Shown here: positions 45,782 through 58,045 of the stretch, in pieces
How the letters are laid out: the number at the start of each line of letters is the position of its first letter
Numbering within the stretch: position 1 is the stretch's first letter
Source of the DNA: Triangularia verruculosa
Taxonomy: Eukaryota; Ascomycota; Sordariomycetes; Sordariales; Podosporaceae
DNA length: 64,000 nt
Direction of reading: 5' to 3'
Assembly: GCA_033296885.1 (NCBI GenBank)
Contig: MU863929.1
Coordinates: 124,001 to 188,000 of the forward strand
Position numbers and translations under genes: made by a program
The notes under the pieces: generated by a model
Told to the model about the DNA's origin: nothing
What the model saw: the letters and a program-made list of their open reading frames with translations, nothing else
Database searches by the model: none

Positions 45782-48700
45782 TTATCCCACAATGGTGGCA
45801 GGACCCCCCATAGTGTCCTCAGGCGGGCCAGGCTCAATATAATTCACCCACTCCGTCACCCTGTGCAAACCCCTTCCCGAACCACTGAGACCAGCTTGCA
45901 TTGATGGCCTTGCCTCAGTCTTGTTGTGCTCCCGATGAGCTTGCGAAGCCCGCCTTCGAACATGAGGGGCGCGGGGAGAGCCGCCATTAGGATCCCACTC
46001 GTGCATACCCATGCCCATTCCCGGAGGACCGAACCATTCGGGGGTTGGCCCCCCCGGGTGCCGGCCGGTGATGTAGATATCCTCCTCCATGGTGTGCCTA
46101 CGGGGCATGTGCGAGATGGCCGGTGGAGGAACAGGAGCAACCGGGATTGATGGGCCTCCTCCATGGCTATGCCCGTGCATTGCTGCGGCTGGGTGTGATG
46201 CAGTGCGGGAGAGGGTAGGCGGTCCTCTCCCGGGGCTTAAAGGTCCTTGGGGCACCATGGCGCCCATCATACTCATATGTCCCATGTGTCCAACTGGCCC
46301 GACGGGTGGCACTCCAATGGTGGTCATGGGAGCAGGGGGGACGGCGTGACCCATCCCGCCCATGTGGTAGGCTCCTGGACTTTGTCTGCTCTCGGGATTG
46401 AAACGATCGGCAAGTCGCTTGTCAAACGAAGACGCTCGGCGTCTTTCGGGTGAAGGAGCACGGAGTCTATCATCAGGGTGGGCGAGTTGTCCTCCGGGCA
46501 TTGCCATGGACCGTTCTGGGAACTGCTGCTGTCTTTCCGACATTTGAGCATAGCGGTCGGGTGCGGCCATGTGCCGTTCTGGAAGCTGCATGTGCCGATC
46601 CGGTGCTGGCATATGTCTTTCTGGCATCTGCATATGCCTTTCCGAGGCGAGCATGTGTCGTGGCTTTTGTGGGACTTCCATCGCCATGGTCGCCGCTCTT
46701 TCTGGCGATGGGAAGCGTGTTGGGACTTGCCAGCCATCAGGTGATTCTTCTCGTCGGTCCTGAGCATACGGATGATGCCTGTCGAGAGAGCGCGGTCGTC
46801 TCGTGGCTGGGAAAGTTTGCCGCCTTTCAGGCGAATAAGGCCTCCGTCTGTCAGCCGTGTAATTCTCGGCAGCAAACTCCTCATACCGCTCTGGGGAGGC
46901 ATAACGTGCTGCTCGCTGAGCATAGGCTTCGGATGCATAATCAGCACGAGGTGCGGCCCTAGTTGGCACTCGGTCAAACGCGGGGCGTGACGGTGGCTCA
47001 AATGCCGAGCGAGGTGGTGGCGGTGCCATCGGAACATGTGCCTGTGGAGGTGATGGCGCGACAACCGTTGCGGCTCTTTGAGTTCGGAATTCACCATTTC
47101 CGAAGGACGCCCCGCGACTTCGAGCTTCAATGCGGCGTCGAGCCGGAGGCTCCTCAAACTCAAAAGGATTGGCAGGTGCTCTGCCTCTACCGTATTCAGC
47201 ATGGTCGTCGACATGACCGAAGGCATCGTCAAAAGAATGCATCCGGCGCGCATGATGAGGCTCTTCGCGTACTTCCATTCGTCGAGCAAGATATGGCTCT
47301 TCCTCATAACTCGATGGTCGTGGCTTTATGGTGCCTGCGTAAGACGCCGGGAATCCTGTGCGCAGAGCCTGGGGGGAGGGAACACGGGATGCATACTTCG
47401 GCGCAGAAGCAAAGGGATTCGGGGGTTCATCCATCAGGGTCCTCATACGGTCTCCAGCTGACCGAGGGATAGGCTGGACCGAGTTATTCGTCATAGGGCA
47501 CGTACAAGACTTCCACGGATCGCCGCAAAGCATACAAAACTGGGCACCACAACGGCTGAAGAGTCAAAGGTTAGTCGGGAACCATCAGGGCTGTGGTAAT
47601 GGAACTTGGTCTTACCACTTTATATGGTTGCAACCTTCAGCGAGCTCAACCATGTGATGGCACTGATAGCAGGTCTGGTACGTTTCTCGTCTGGCCTGCT
47701 GCGAGAAGGGCGCCGTGTTCTGATCGCCTGGGCAATTGTATTGGTTGTGCCACGGTCCATGGCAAGCACAGCAGATCTTGGTCTTGCAGTGATTGCATCT
47801 GGCTTGTCCGCGCCCGTTCTCCTGGCGGATGTTGTCAGGTTGAAACCATCGCCCACACCGCTCCTCTGGACAATATATGCGACTCCCGGTTGTGTACTCG
47901 CGGTATCTCCGATTCCACTCAGCCTTGAATTCGTCGCCCAAAAGCTTGTCGACGTGCTTTGGTGAGATGGGCTCAGCAGTACAGCATCGAGGGGGCATAT
48001 GTTGTGGGCTTCGGAGAGAAAGCTCAAAACTGCGCACAAGGCAAGTGTTGCACATGCGGTGGGCACATTTGAGCTTGGCCGTATTTTCGACAAGGGTCTT
48101 GCTGTCTCTGCACGAGACGCAAGTGGTAAGCCTTTTGGGTTGTTGCCTCTCTAGTTGCATGTTATTGGGAGCCGTCGGATCAGCAAACATGGAGCGTTTG
48201 GAACTGAAGCTTTGCGAGGAGGCATGGTGTGACCCTTCTATCGTGGTGTTGGCTCTTCTGAACACGGAAGGGGCCCTCGACACATAGGCATCTGACTCAT
48301 ATTGCCTTGTCGACGGTCTATCGCCAGCGTCAGCTACTGATGATTATTACCTACCTTGGAATGGTGGGTATTTACCTTCTGGTTCTGGACTTTGACCGAG
48401 CTCGATCGCCGTCGAGACTCGGGGCACGGGAAACATCTCTCGGACGTCGATAGGCATCGGGCTTGACGGACTGGGCTCGAGAGGGTGCCCGAGAAGGGGC
48501 CCGAGACTGGGCTCGCGATCTTCCTACACCGACCGATTGCTCATACCTTGTTGAGGCAAAGTCCGGCTCCGGATCCGGGTCCTCGTAAACAACCTCAATC
48601 TCGGGCTCTTCGGTTCGCCGGTTGAGGCGCTCATGCATTGACGGCGCCCGAGGGGGTACGGGGGCAGTGGGAACAACCGGCACCGGGGGCTTTCTTCTCC

Positions 48701-49352
48701 TGGAAGACGGTTGAATAACGACTTCCTCCATGGAATCCTCAGTCATATCAGTCTCGTCCTCCGTGTCGGACATGGAAGTGCGGGGTGAGCGCCTAGATTC
48801 GGGAGTGGATCTGTAGCGGTGAGCCGAGCGAGAACTCTGATCACGGCGGGAGGCCAACGTCTGGCGACTTGCCGGCCGCGACGGGCGTATGGGCGGCTCA
48901 TCATCATCGTCGTCGTCTTCATAGGAGCGTTGCATACGGCGGGCCATGGCCTTGGTGTCGACCAAGGGCGCGGTGGAGTTGGGCCGCATGGCAGCAGTCC
49001 GATGTCGAGATCGGGACGGTGGCTTGGACGGGATGTCAGAATCCTCGGAGTCGGTGGGACTCGGGAGCTGTTGACGCTGCTTGGAAGAACGTCGAGATCG
49101 CGGCTGCTGCTGCTTGGGAGGCGGCGCTTGGGCGTCGTCTGAGTCGTCAGAGGACTCGACAATGTCTATGTCTATGTCTATATCCCCATGACGTTTCGGG
49201 TGAGGCGACGGACGGGGTTGTGGCCCACCAGCTGATGTCCAATCGTTTTGGGACTGGGGCACCGGCTTGGGAGATTTGGCTGTGCGCTTCTTCCGCGCAC
49301 TGCTTCGCAAAGTGCTGGGCCCGCCCTGTTGCTGGTCTTCAACGTCGGCCAT
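45782..49352 (-). CDS. RBR-type E3 ubiquitin ligase with long disordered flanks
   Basis: RING-between-RING ligase that takes ubiquitin from an E2 onto its own catalytic Cys before transferring it to substrate. Minus-strand exons 49352-48376, 48305-47616 and 47555-45782 total 3441 nt, 1146 aa. Introns of 70 and 60 nt have CTGAC/CTAAC branch points. RING1 starts at Cys388 (CVSCRD, then CAHRMCNTC). The IBR follows (YCPEERCGRWF to CNHCKTKICCACHGPWH). Rcat has CYQC, then EGCNHIKCRCGAQFCMLCG, with catalytic Cys551 and zinc-ligand Cys556 split by intron 2. The first 340 residues are Ser/Arg/Pro-rich with DIDIDID and Asp6 runs and SRAPSRAPSRAQS repeats. The last 570 are Pro/Met/Arg/His-rich with PERHM/PDRHM repeats (about 853-908). 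No Ariadne or parkin-type accessory domain is seen, so the subfamily is fungal-specific or unknown. Substrates unknown. Confidence 0.92.
46490..46665 (-). repeat. Tandem repeat encoding (P)ERHM/PDRHM units
   Basis: Imperfect repeats of roughly 21-24 bp in the last exon of the RBR ligase, encoding about seven units of the type Pro-Glu/Asp-Arg-His-Met. They lie in a disordered tail. Confidence 0.75.
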
Positions 49353-52300
49353 TCGATCGATTCGTCTCGTCCCCGTATTACTCGCTCACTTCAGCGACAC
49401 CAGGACAACGGACCTGGAGTCAGATGGGGCACAAAACACAACAAGACGGCGTATTGACAGCCGCTTTGGCACTCTGTGTGCCTCTTTTGCCGCGGCAGGT
49501 GGGCAGTGGAAGAGGATTGCGACGGGGGGTAGACGAGTGTCGGCCAGATGGTGCAGTGTGGTTGGCCGGCGAGGGCGGGTCTGCAGATGCCCCAGAGCTA
49601 CGATTGGGCTCACTGGCTTCCCACTTGCATTGCCAGCACAACACTGCCCTGGGTTCGCCCTAACCACAGATGAAAAACCCGCCGCAGCCTGATAAATACC
49701 TGACCCGTCCTAGCTCACAATTGCTCTCTGCCGGAAGCTGAAGGATCACCAGCTTGGGCAGCGCCGAGGACTGTGGAGGAGGGATCAGGCCTGATGCGGG
49801 CGTTCGGTCGGGTGGAGGAGAGCGGGTCGGCGTGGGCAAGGTGAGTGAGCAGAGACGAGAGGGAAAAGATGAGATGAGGGGTTGATGACGGCCTGAGCCC
49901 TCGACCGTCGGAACGCTGTCTTGGATCCTTCGCTTGTCGTGTCGGTGGAGAAAATCCTCTTCCGAAGCATGAAGATGCCGGGTTTCTTCCAATGGACTGC
50001 TAGCAGGGAAAGGGCTCAGGGCATCACATCACCTCACGACGCAGCTGACAGACTAGAGTCGCGACCACTGTGACGCAGCCGACGATTGGGCACCACAATT
50101 TCCGCGGCCGACTGAAAAGGAGATGGCTGAACAGGCGAGCATCACCTCACGTGACGCGGCTTTCGACAGTTCCAATGGCAGCACATTCCTGGTCCCGGCC
50201 ATGCCAGCAGCCAGCCTCTTTGGGAAGATATTGAGGGGGGAGAAAACAGGTTCTGATTTGCCGCGCTTGTGTCAAGGCGACGATCAGATCATGGGAAGCG
50301 CCAGCTTGGAGACAATGCCGATGAGGATACGAAAATTGTGGTACACGTTAGCTAACCCTTAGATTCAATGGCTTTTGTCATGATACTGAGATCTGCTGCC
50401 AAAGGCTCAAAGCCAGCTTTTCTAGTTTGGTCCTCGATTCCCACATGATGAATTGTTCATGCGAATAGCCTCAGGCCTGACTTTAGTGTCGACCCAAAGG
50501 AGGGGCTAACTTCACGACCATCTTTCCCCGCATCCTGTCAAGGAGTGGCCAGTGCGGCCCCGGCCTCTGCACAAGCCGATGGGCGGCACGGGCGGAGGAA
50601 CGGCACGGACGGTAGCGGATCCTAACGGGCGCAGGGGCCTTCCCCGGCGATCAAATCTCGGCGCCTGGAAGATCTTCGGGGCGGAAGACTGCACACTGCA
50701 GACGTCCAGGTTGACCGGAGGCCGATGTATGTGCGGACTGAAATCGGCAAGAAATGCAACTGGAACGGCGGAGCATGTCCCGATGAGCAATGCTTACCCA
50801 ACAGAACCTGAATGCCACCTTCCAACGCTCATCTCCCCCTAGCCTCCAACCACCGTCAAATGCCTCACGGGACACCGATCATCTGCAGGGGAAGATGCCA
50901 AAGCAACGATATCCCGACTCCCGAGACATGATTTCATCATTCGGTTGCACAACGAACCAACTGCCGGCACGGCACCGTACAGCACACCATGCCGTGAAAC
51001 GCAAGACGGCGAACTGGCCGGTCCGGGACATGTTCAAACGGAGGGGCCGGTAGTCGCAGCTGCAGAATAGGCTCGCCTTAAAGGCGACGTGATACAAGTC
51101 CTTCTTCTGTTGCGGTCAAGGCTTCCGGTATGGCGGAACGAGAGTGGTTGTAACAGTAGCATCCCCAACAAAGGACACACAAGACAAAAGCCGACCGTTA
51201 GACAAGTGCCATCCTGTCCAAGATGCGACGATGAAAATACGAACAAGGAATCCTCTTTGGCGTGGACGTCGGGATTGTTCCCGAATACTAGAGGCTTCAC
51301 CAAAAGAACCACCGAGACCACAGAAGGCTGATGCAACTTTGACAGGTATCGCACTCGCTAATATGCACAAATCAACCAACTTTACTACAACAACCCAGGG
51401 GTTAACGGCATTGAAAAGAAGAGCAAGCAAAGCTACATAAAATGGTCCCTTTGACGTTACAGCATCGGCCCTATTTTGGCTGTGGTTTGCCTTGTCAGAT
51501 ATCCCGGCAACGGCACGTCAGCGTTGCTTTCACGGCCCGTCTTGGATCGGATCATGATAAAACCATAATTAAGCAGCCAAAGTAAGACATCAACCACTAT
51601 CCAAGAGGCCACCGACGGATCTGACTGACGGAATATAGACTTTTTTTTGCTACGCAATTCCCGGCGCCAGCTTCCTGCCCTGGTGACAACGAGGCAAGTC
51701 GAGCCGTCTCGATGCCCGTTACGGTTCCACCACGTGGTTCTCCGATCAAAGGAAGACAATGTCTTGGTTTCTGACAATGCTCATACAACGCTATGCAAGG
51801 TCAGACAGACATTGATTGCCCTGTCTCCAACAAACATGTCGTACCACGGGCAGCCTTTCCGTAGCTGCCTTGTATCAGCAATTACGACAACATGCTACGA
51901 ATACCACCAGCCATTTTGGTCTCGGAGTCGTGCTCTCAGACTTTGTTCGTGTGTTTTGACGGCTACTCCACCGATGCTATCTCGCTCATAGCTCGCTAAT
52001 TTCATCGTCAAGATGGGCCGGTTCTCGGTAGGTACAAACATTTACATCAACAGATATCAGCGCTAAGAGAACACGAGTTTCCCGCTCTTGGACCCAATCG
52101 GTACCAAGCGAGATGACTTTCGACCTCTTCCAGAGCCCCGGAATCATCGCATGTGCAAATAGACGGTTCCTTAGGCTTGGTACGCGGGATCGGATAGAAG
52201 TTCCTGTTCTTTCGTTTCGTTTCAGCTTGAGAAGAATATTCCTAGCTTCCGTCCGATTTCATCTCGGTCCCATCTCATCACATAATGGACAGGAGTGGTC

Positions 52301-53513
52301 AGATTTGACCAAGCAAGAAACGGTGCTGAAGCCTGGCCATGCTCAATCTCGCCTCATCATGTTCGCGTAGACCATCGCCGTCCAAAGAAAACGGTACCTG
52401 AAGATCAGCCCCCAGCTACTAGCTCGGATAGACCATCTCATCACATCGCATACTGCAGATCTAGTTCATGATGTCGACATAATCAGGGTCTCATTCCGGT
52501 CCGCATCCACAAGATACAACGTCAAAACGCTAGCGAAGCTTTACACCACCTGTGAGGCCAACTATTGCCATCGTACAGCTCAGCTTCATGCCTTAGCACA
52601 CACACCCCAACGCCTCCTCGATCCCTTCATCATTCGTCCCCTACTCACCATCATGACCATCATCAGCCTCCCCACATTCAGCATGTAAACCTCGCTACCA
52701 TGTTCTCCCTCACCTCCGGTCAAGCTCAGCAGCCCAAGGGTAGCACACACTCCACATCCACAGTCAGTCATAACTGACCAAATCTCGGAGAATAAAGAAA
52801 AAACAAGAAAATTTTCTTTTCCTTTGTCAGCAGAAGCAGCTCATGACACCCCTCGCCAGCCACCAAGCACACAAGCAGTATAACACAACCATAAACTGCA
52901 CACACCCCTATTTTGGCCACCCAAACCCACTGCATACGTACGCCAAACACGGCCTCGGAATCCGAAGCCGAAAATCCCCCATTAGCAATGTCCGTCCGTT
53001 ACAGACACCGCACAGAAAACAGCCACCAAGAAGGGCAACTCCCCTGCCTTGCTGAGCAAGAAACTCATCCCGAAAGGGAGTCTTTCCCATCTTCACAGAT
53101 GAAGCTACGAGCCGTGTCATCCACCAAAGGGCAAGGTACCTACCTTAGGTAGTCGACCTTTCTTGACCCGGTCTAGCCTGCTGCCACTCCCCCCCCCCCA
53201 CCTTCCTGCGCGCAGATGATAGCAAATTTGTCTTGATACATATGTACATCTCTTGTGGCTTTATGGCAAGACCGGACTCATTACTCCCCCTCACTCGTTA
53301 TTAGCCAGTGTTCAAGACGCAGCCATATAAGCTTATAGTAGGTACTGAAACAATACAGACAGAGAGACCTGAAAGGCAACAGTCATATACGCGTTGAGTT
53401 ATACCTATGCCACGCACAGTCACTCTGTCAAAACAATAAATAAAAAAAAAAAACCACCCATCCTTTCTCCAACCAATACACAATATTCATAAAAAAAAGG
53501 TGCCACAATTATT

Positions 53514-53528
53514 CCCCCCCCCCCCCCC
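53514..53528. repeat. Poly-C tract (C15)
   Basis: Homopolymer of 15 C in non-coding sequence. The exact length is uncertain in any assembly. Confidence 0.9.
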
Positions 53529-54241
53529 GTCAACTACTGTTAATCATCCCTCCTGCAAGTCATCTCGTTTCGTCCTAGCCTCGTCTCATCTTTTTCCATT
53601 GTACTCCCCTCCCCTCCCCTCCCCCCATCAAAAAAGAAGAACAGCGAATAAATTCTCCTACCGAGCACCGAACTATCGAAAGACTTATCTAGGGTCTTGT
53701 CAAAAACGTACATACAGTCCATGTCCAGTTCTGAACTCCACCCCGCCGTTGTTAAAGGTAAGCCGGCGGCCGTAATAATACACAGCAATGGGCCTTGCAG
53801 CTGAGCTAGTGCAAAAAAGAGAGAGGCTTCCAGGTTGTCTTTCCCCCCCACCGAAAGAACTTTAGTAAAAAGCCAAGAACGCATCCCCAATTTCTTCTTC
53901 CCAAGCCAAGAGGAAAACGGTTTCCTCTCCTTGTTGTTGGTCCCCCCCATTGTTGTGAACTATCGAACGCCATGACGGTTCAACGGTTTTTTTTTGTTTT
54001 TTTTTCAACGGTCCCTAGGTAGGTAACCAAGTTGATCGGCAACCGGCTCCCCTTTTTTCTTGGTGGTGGAGTCTTTCCATTATTTCTGTGGTTCTTGGTC
54101 CATCTGTCAAACGGCTTTTGATATCATCGAAGTCTTTTTGAACAGATATTTCGGTATATATATATGTATATAGAAAGTAAAAAGGGGGTATGTAAACTAT
54201 ACAAAAGTTACAACAATCAGAATCCAAAGTTCTCTCCTACC

Positions 54242-54279
54242 AAAAAAAAAAAAAAAAAAAACAAAAAAAAAAAAAAAAA
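54242..54279. repeat. A-rich tract (A20, C, A17)
   Basis: 38 bases of A broken by a single C in non-coding DNA. Because the flanking genes are on the minus strand, it reads as poly-T there and is not an obvious poly(A) retro-insertion of those genes. Confidence 0.9.
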
Positions 54280-55794
54280 GAATAAAGAATAGAATGAAGC
54301 CGAAGCCCCCGAAAAGAAAAGAAGAAAAAGAAGTGGTATCCCAAAACTGAGTGTGAAGAGAAGAGAAAAAGGTATTTCATGCAGCATCTTCTTTCCAATA
54401 ACCTGACCACGTTCCGACGGTCCCCAACCCCCTGGTTTCATCGTAGAGTCTGTTCTTTGCCATTCCCACATGGTATATATGACATATAAGCTTGCGTTGC
54501 GTTGTTGTTGTTCCTGCGTGGCGTCCTCCGTTACATTTTCACAATTCACCCATGGATATTCTTAGAAACCCCTGCCTGCCTTGTCCATCTCGTAAATCAC
54601 CCGCCCCTTCACTCGTATCGTTGCAACATGAAAAACCATCCGCCGTCGCCGCCGCCTATTTCCGACTCCAGATAATAATGATGAAAATGATGATGATGAT
54701 GATATGTTGCCTGATTTTTCTTGACCACCGGCCCCGTGATGAGAGTGAACGAAAACAAGAAGAAACGTAGATTTGGTATAAACGCCCTGACCAAGCACAT
54801 AGGAGCCCTCCTCCGTCACCATGTGCTGGTGGTCGTTTCAAGTTGACAATAAAGTACGATGATGAAACCAATAATCGAATAAATCGGGTCGGATGAACAA
54901 CCCCCAGAATGGAAAGGATGAGTTGAATTGATGATCGAGAAAGTCCCAAAATGCGGGGAGAAAGGCGGGGTGAAAACATGGGGTAACGGGGGGCCGGCCC
55001 GAAACCCCCGATTCTCAAGGACAATCCGTTCAATTTGCGACCGCCGATTCAGAGGAAAGCGGAGGGTGTGGTTACCCCAGAAAAGGATTCGCATTCACTC
55101 ACACACACCACACCCAGGCCTTGCTTTTTTGCGCAGGCGGAGAACAGATCATTGTGTGTATGTACGTGATGTGTTTGCTGTATCATGAGGCCGGGGATAG
55201 TATCGATTGTTATGCGGAAAATGCCGGTGTTGTTTTGCCCTGTACGATGCGCACCTATCGGCACAATATCCCCGTGCGTGGTAACCTCAGGCCCGCTCGA
55301 CTCGTCCGATTAAACCGGCACGTTTTCGCCTTGGGTTGTCCACCACGCCCCGGGTCTCTCCTCCCTCGGATTTTGCATGTGTTGATGTCGTCGTCCTATT
55401 CACCCCTCTTATCTGGCCCGACACCGGTCCTCATATCGGGCAATGTAGGAACCTGCCAGCAACTGGGGTACCGAGTGATTGCGCAAGTAATGTGACGGTT
55501 TTCGATTTTCGTAGATCAAGGTCCCTTATTGATATCGCCTCCGGACGATGCATGTTCCGGCGGAATGCTAGGTGTTCGTACCAAATGTGCAGCGGCTACA
55601 TACGCACCTTCAATAAGCGAATGGCGGCGTGGGGTCTTTTGCAACCCAGCAAGCGGCTGTCTTTCCCACAAGACCGGAAACGTGGTTCATGGGCGCGTTA
55701 GGCGAGACATATGTCAGTGTTTGTAATCGGGGCTGTTGATGCAAGTTGGGTGGTGCGGGTTTCCTGGTTGGGCTGTCCTTGATTGCTGCGAGGC

Positions 55795-58045
55795 TCACCC
55801 GCTGAGGTAGGTCCGACGTCTGACTTCGGCTTCCTTGATGATTTCAGCCGAGAGACTCAGACTTGGCGAGAGGACGGCGTAACGTTCGATCTCCATAACC
55901 ACGTCGTTGATAATTTGATCGATGGTCTCTCGGTGGGGCACAAGACTCCAGAGAATGCTCGACAGTGACGGCGACATGGTAGCACCCATAACCAAGAGTG
56001 TCTGTGACACTATGGACAGAGCTCCTTGCCAGAGGTATGGCATATGTCCGGCGTGACTGCGGCCAATTCGTTAGATTAACTGTCAAGAAATCCTGACCAA
56101 TGGGGAATGCGGGAAAAAAAAGACTTACTGCGCAGTAATGTGCTCCAATTGCCGGATTGAAGCCTCTAGGCACTTTGTGCATGCTTCCCGCACTGAGGGG
56201 TCCAACACTGCCTGCTCGTTGTCAAGAACCGCCAGAATGTAAGGCCGATAGATGATCGTCCGGCAGGCGAAGAAGCGTAATCTCAACACCGTCTGCACCG
56301 GATCGGGAAGCATTGTCCGTGTGAACGGGAATTGTAGCGGTAGTGGCAAGCTCTCATACCACTGCGTTAGTTGAAAGTCGAGTTCTGCGACCACTGGCTC
56401 GAGACTGGTTGTTGATGCCATCGAATCCTTCGAGTAGATGAGCTGGCTGACACGGTTCAGAAGCCTGCGGAGAGCAATCTCGGCCAGGAAATACCATAAT
56501 TCATCTCGCCCAACCGCCTCCTGCTCGTCGCCCTCGAAACCACAAGGAAGACCAACATTTTCTTCGAATGCAACCACACCAGAATGAGGGAGGTCCAACT
56601 CGGCCAATAAATCGCTTTCGAAGAGCAGCGAGTTCCAGTAAATTCTTTCAATCAGCTCTCTTTGGTCTGCAGGCACTCTGCTGGGTGCCATGAGCAAAAG
56701 CTGCAGTTTCGTACTGGTTGTGCAAAGCAAGTTCCATGCCTCCAGTGGTCGAACCAGATAGAATAGGTAGGCAGCGGCAAGCAAGTGACATTGTGCCGCG
56801 AGAACACTGTTGGAGGTCATCATTCCTGGAAGCAAGGACCAGGCTGCTGTGAAGTATTGAAGTCCGGGAGGGTCCTCGTGGGGAACGATTCGGGATATAC
56901 TGCCTCTGGAGCTGGCCTGGCCCAGAGCCAGCACCAACAGTACAATGCAACTTTCCGGTCCTTCTCGGAAACCGTTTGAGAGCGCTATCCTGTAGTGACT
57001 CCTCCATGTGTATGGGTTGACACAGGCGTACCAAATATTCACTCGGTCAAAGTAGGCTTCAATATATGCGTTTGTGTTGGAGAGGTCAACGCAGGGAGTC
57101 TTGGCGAGAGAATGCAGCGGCTCACGGGCCATCTCAAGCTGTAGAAGAATTTGAGGGTCGTACGGTCGTGATACCAGGTCTCGGATCATGGGCCATTGCA
57201 GCAAATGTAGAGCCGCATTCGTGTGCACCTTGGGCATGGTCGAGATATTGTTAGTTGCCGTGGCGGACCATGTCCCAAGCCCCCCGCTGGGAATAACGGA
57301 CACAAAGTTGGCAGCATTTGACCCTATTCCCATCAAGTTATCGCCGCTGAGAGCTGTCCCATTGCTCATGTTTGGTGAGTCGTGTGACATGCCCATCCCA
57401 TTGACATGTCCCGCCATGTTCATCTGCAACAAGTTCTCGATGCGGTTGAGGCGCTCCAGGATAAGCTTGTCACCGGCATCAAGCTTGATGCCAGGCTCGC
57501 GATAGATGCACTCAGCGCCCAGCTCGGTGCATAGCTTGCACTTTGGCTTGGTGCCATCGCATCGTGACTTTCTCGAACGGCAAACCTCACACTACAAAAC
57601 CTGTCAGCTTCCGAATTGGCACATGAGAACACTTTCCACATACCGCAATGGTTGCTCTCCGCCTTGGGTAGTCGACGCCCGCATCGGTATTACGCCTTTT
57701 AAGAGGGTTGATGCCCTCGTCACTCGGTGCCTTCTGCATCCCATTCGAGTCTGGCCTGTTCTCCGATGACTGTGAAAGATTACGCGCCTTCTGCGCTGAG
57801 TTGAGTATGCCGTCCCTGCTGAAGCTGGGAGTCCGGGCGGACTTGAGAGACGTTGGCGACTTGAGTGAGTTTATTCCGCCACCGTTGACCTGGCCGTTGA
57901 TTTGACCCAGGAGCTGGGGCGAGGGCACCTCGATGGTAAAATCCCTATTCGGCAAGGGAAACCTTCCTACAACACTAGCACTGGCGGCCGCGGTCATAGT
58001 GGCCGTGGACGAATGTGGAGAATCACCGTTGGAGGACGGCGACAT
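55795..58045 (-). CDS. Zn2Cys6 transcription factor with fungal-specific regulatory domain
   Basis: Nuclear regulator of the Gal4-type zinc-cluster class. Minus-strand exons 58045-57644, 57591-56129 and 56056-55795 give 708 aa. Intron 1 (52 nt) lies exactly before the first zinc Cys, and intron 2 (72 nt; donor GTAAGT, branch CTAAC) before HAGHMPYLWQG. The zinc cluster at 135-162 is C-E-V-C-x6-C-x6-C-x2-C-x6-C, followed by a linker and a short coiled coil (DKLILERLNRIENLLQ) for dimerisation. The middle homology (fungal_trans-like) region runs from about 230 to 620: AYFDRVNIWYACVNPYTW, then LLVLALGQASS, AAAYLFYLVRPLEAWNL and FFACRTIIYRPYI. The N-terminal 134 residues are Ser/Asn/Pro-rich with a basic KRRNTDAGVDYPRRRATIA patch just before the cluster. 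Target genes cannot be told, and no metabolic gene cluster adjoins it. Confidence 0.93.

Larger units (their letters stand above)
49353..55794. other. 6.4 kb gene-poor tract
   Basis: Lies between the RBR ligase start and the end of the second Zn2Cys6 gene, both on the minus strand. No credible gene was found. Frames at 50123-50362 and 51144-51440 are short and without domains. Present are a C15 run (53514-53528), a long A-rich tract (54242-54279), T-rich and ATG-repeat stretches (54680-54705) and several ACCTA/TAGGT motifs (53138-53152, 54014-54024). It probably includes the RBR promoter, the 3' UTR of the right-hand gene and possibly untranslated RNA. Confidence 0.55.

Noticed and set aside
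46324..47307. 327-aa frame inside the RBR ligase last exon
   Set aside because: Same strand but another frame; held open by the repeats and G/C bias of the true coding frame.
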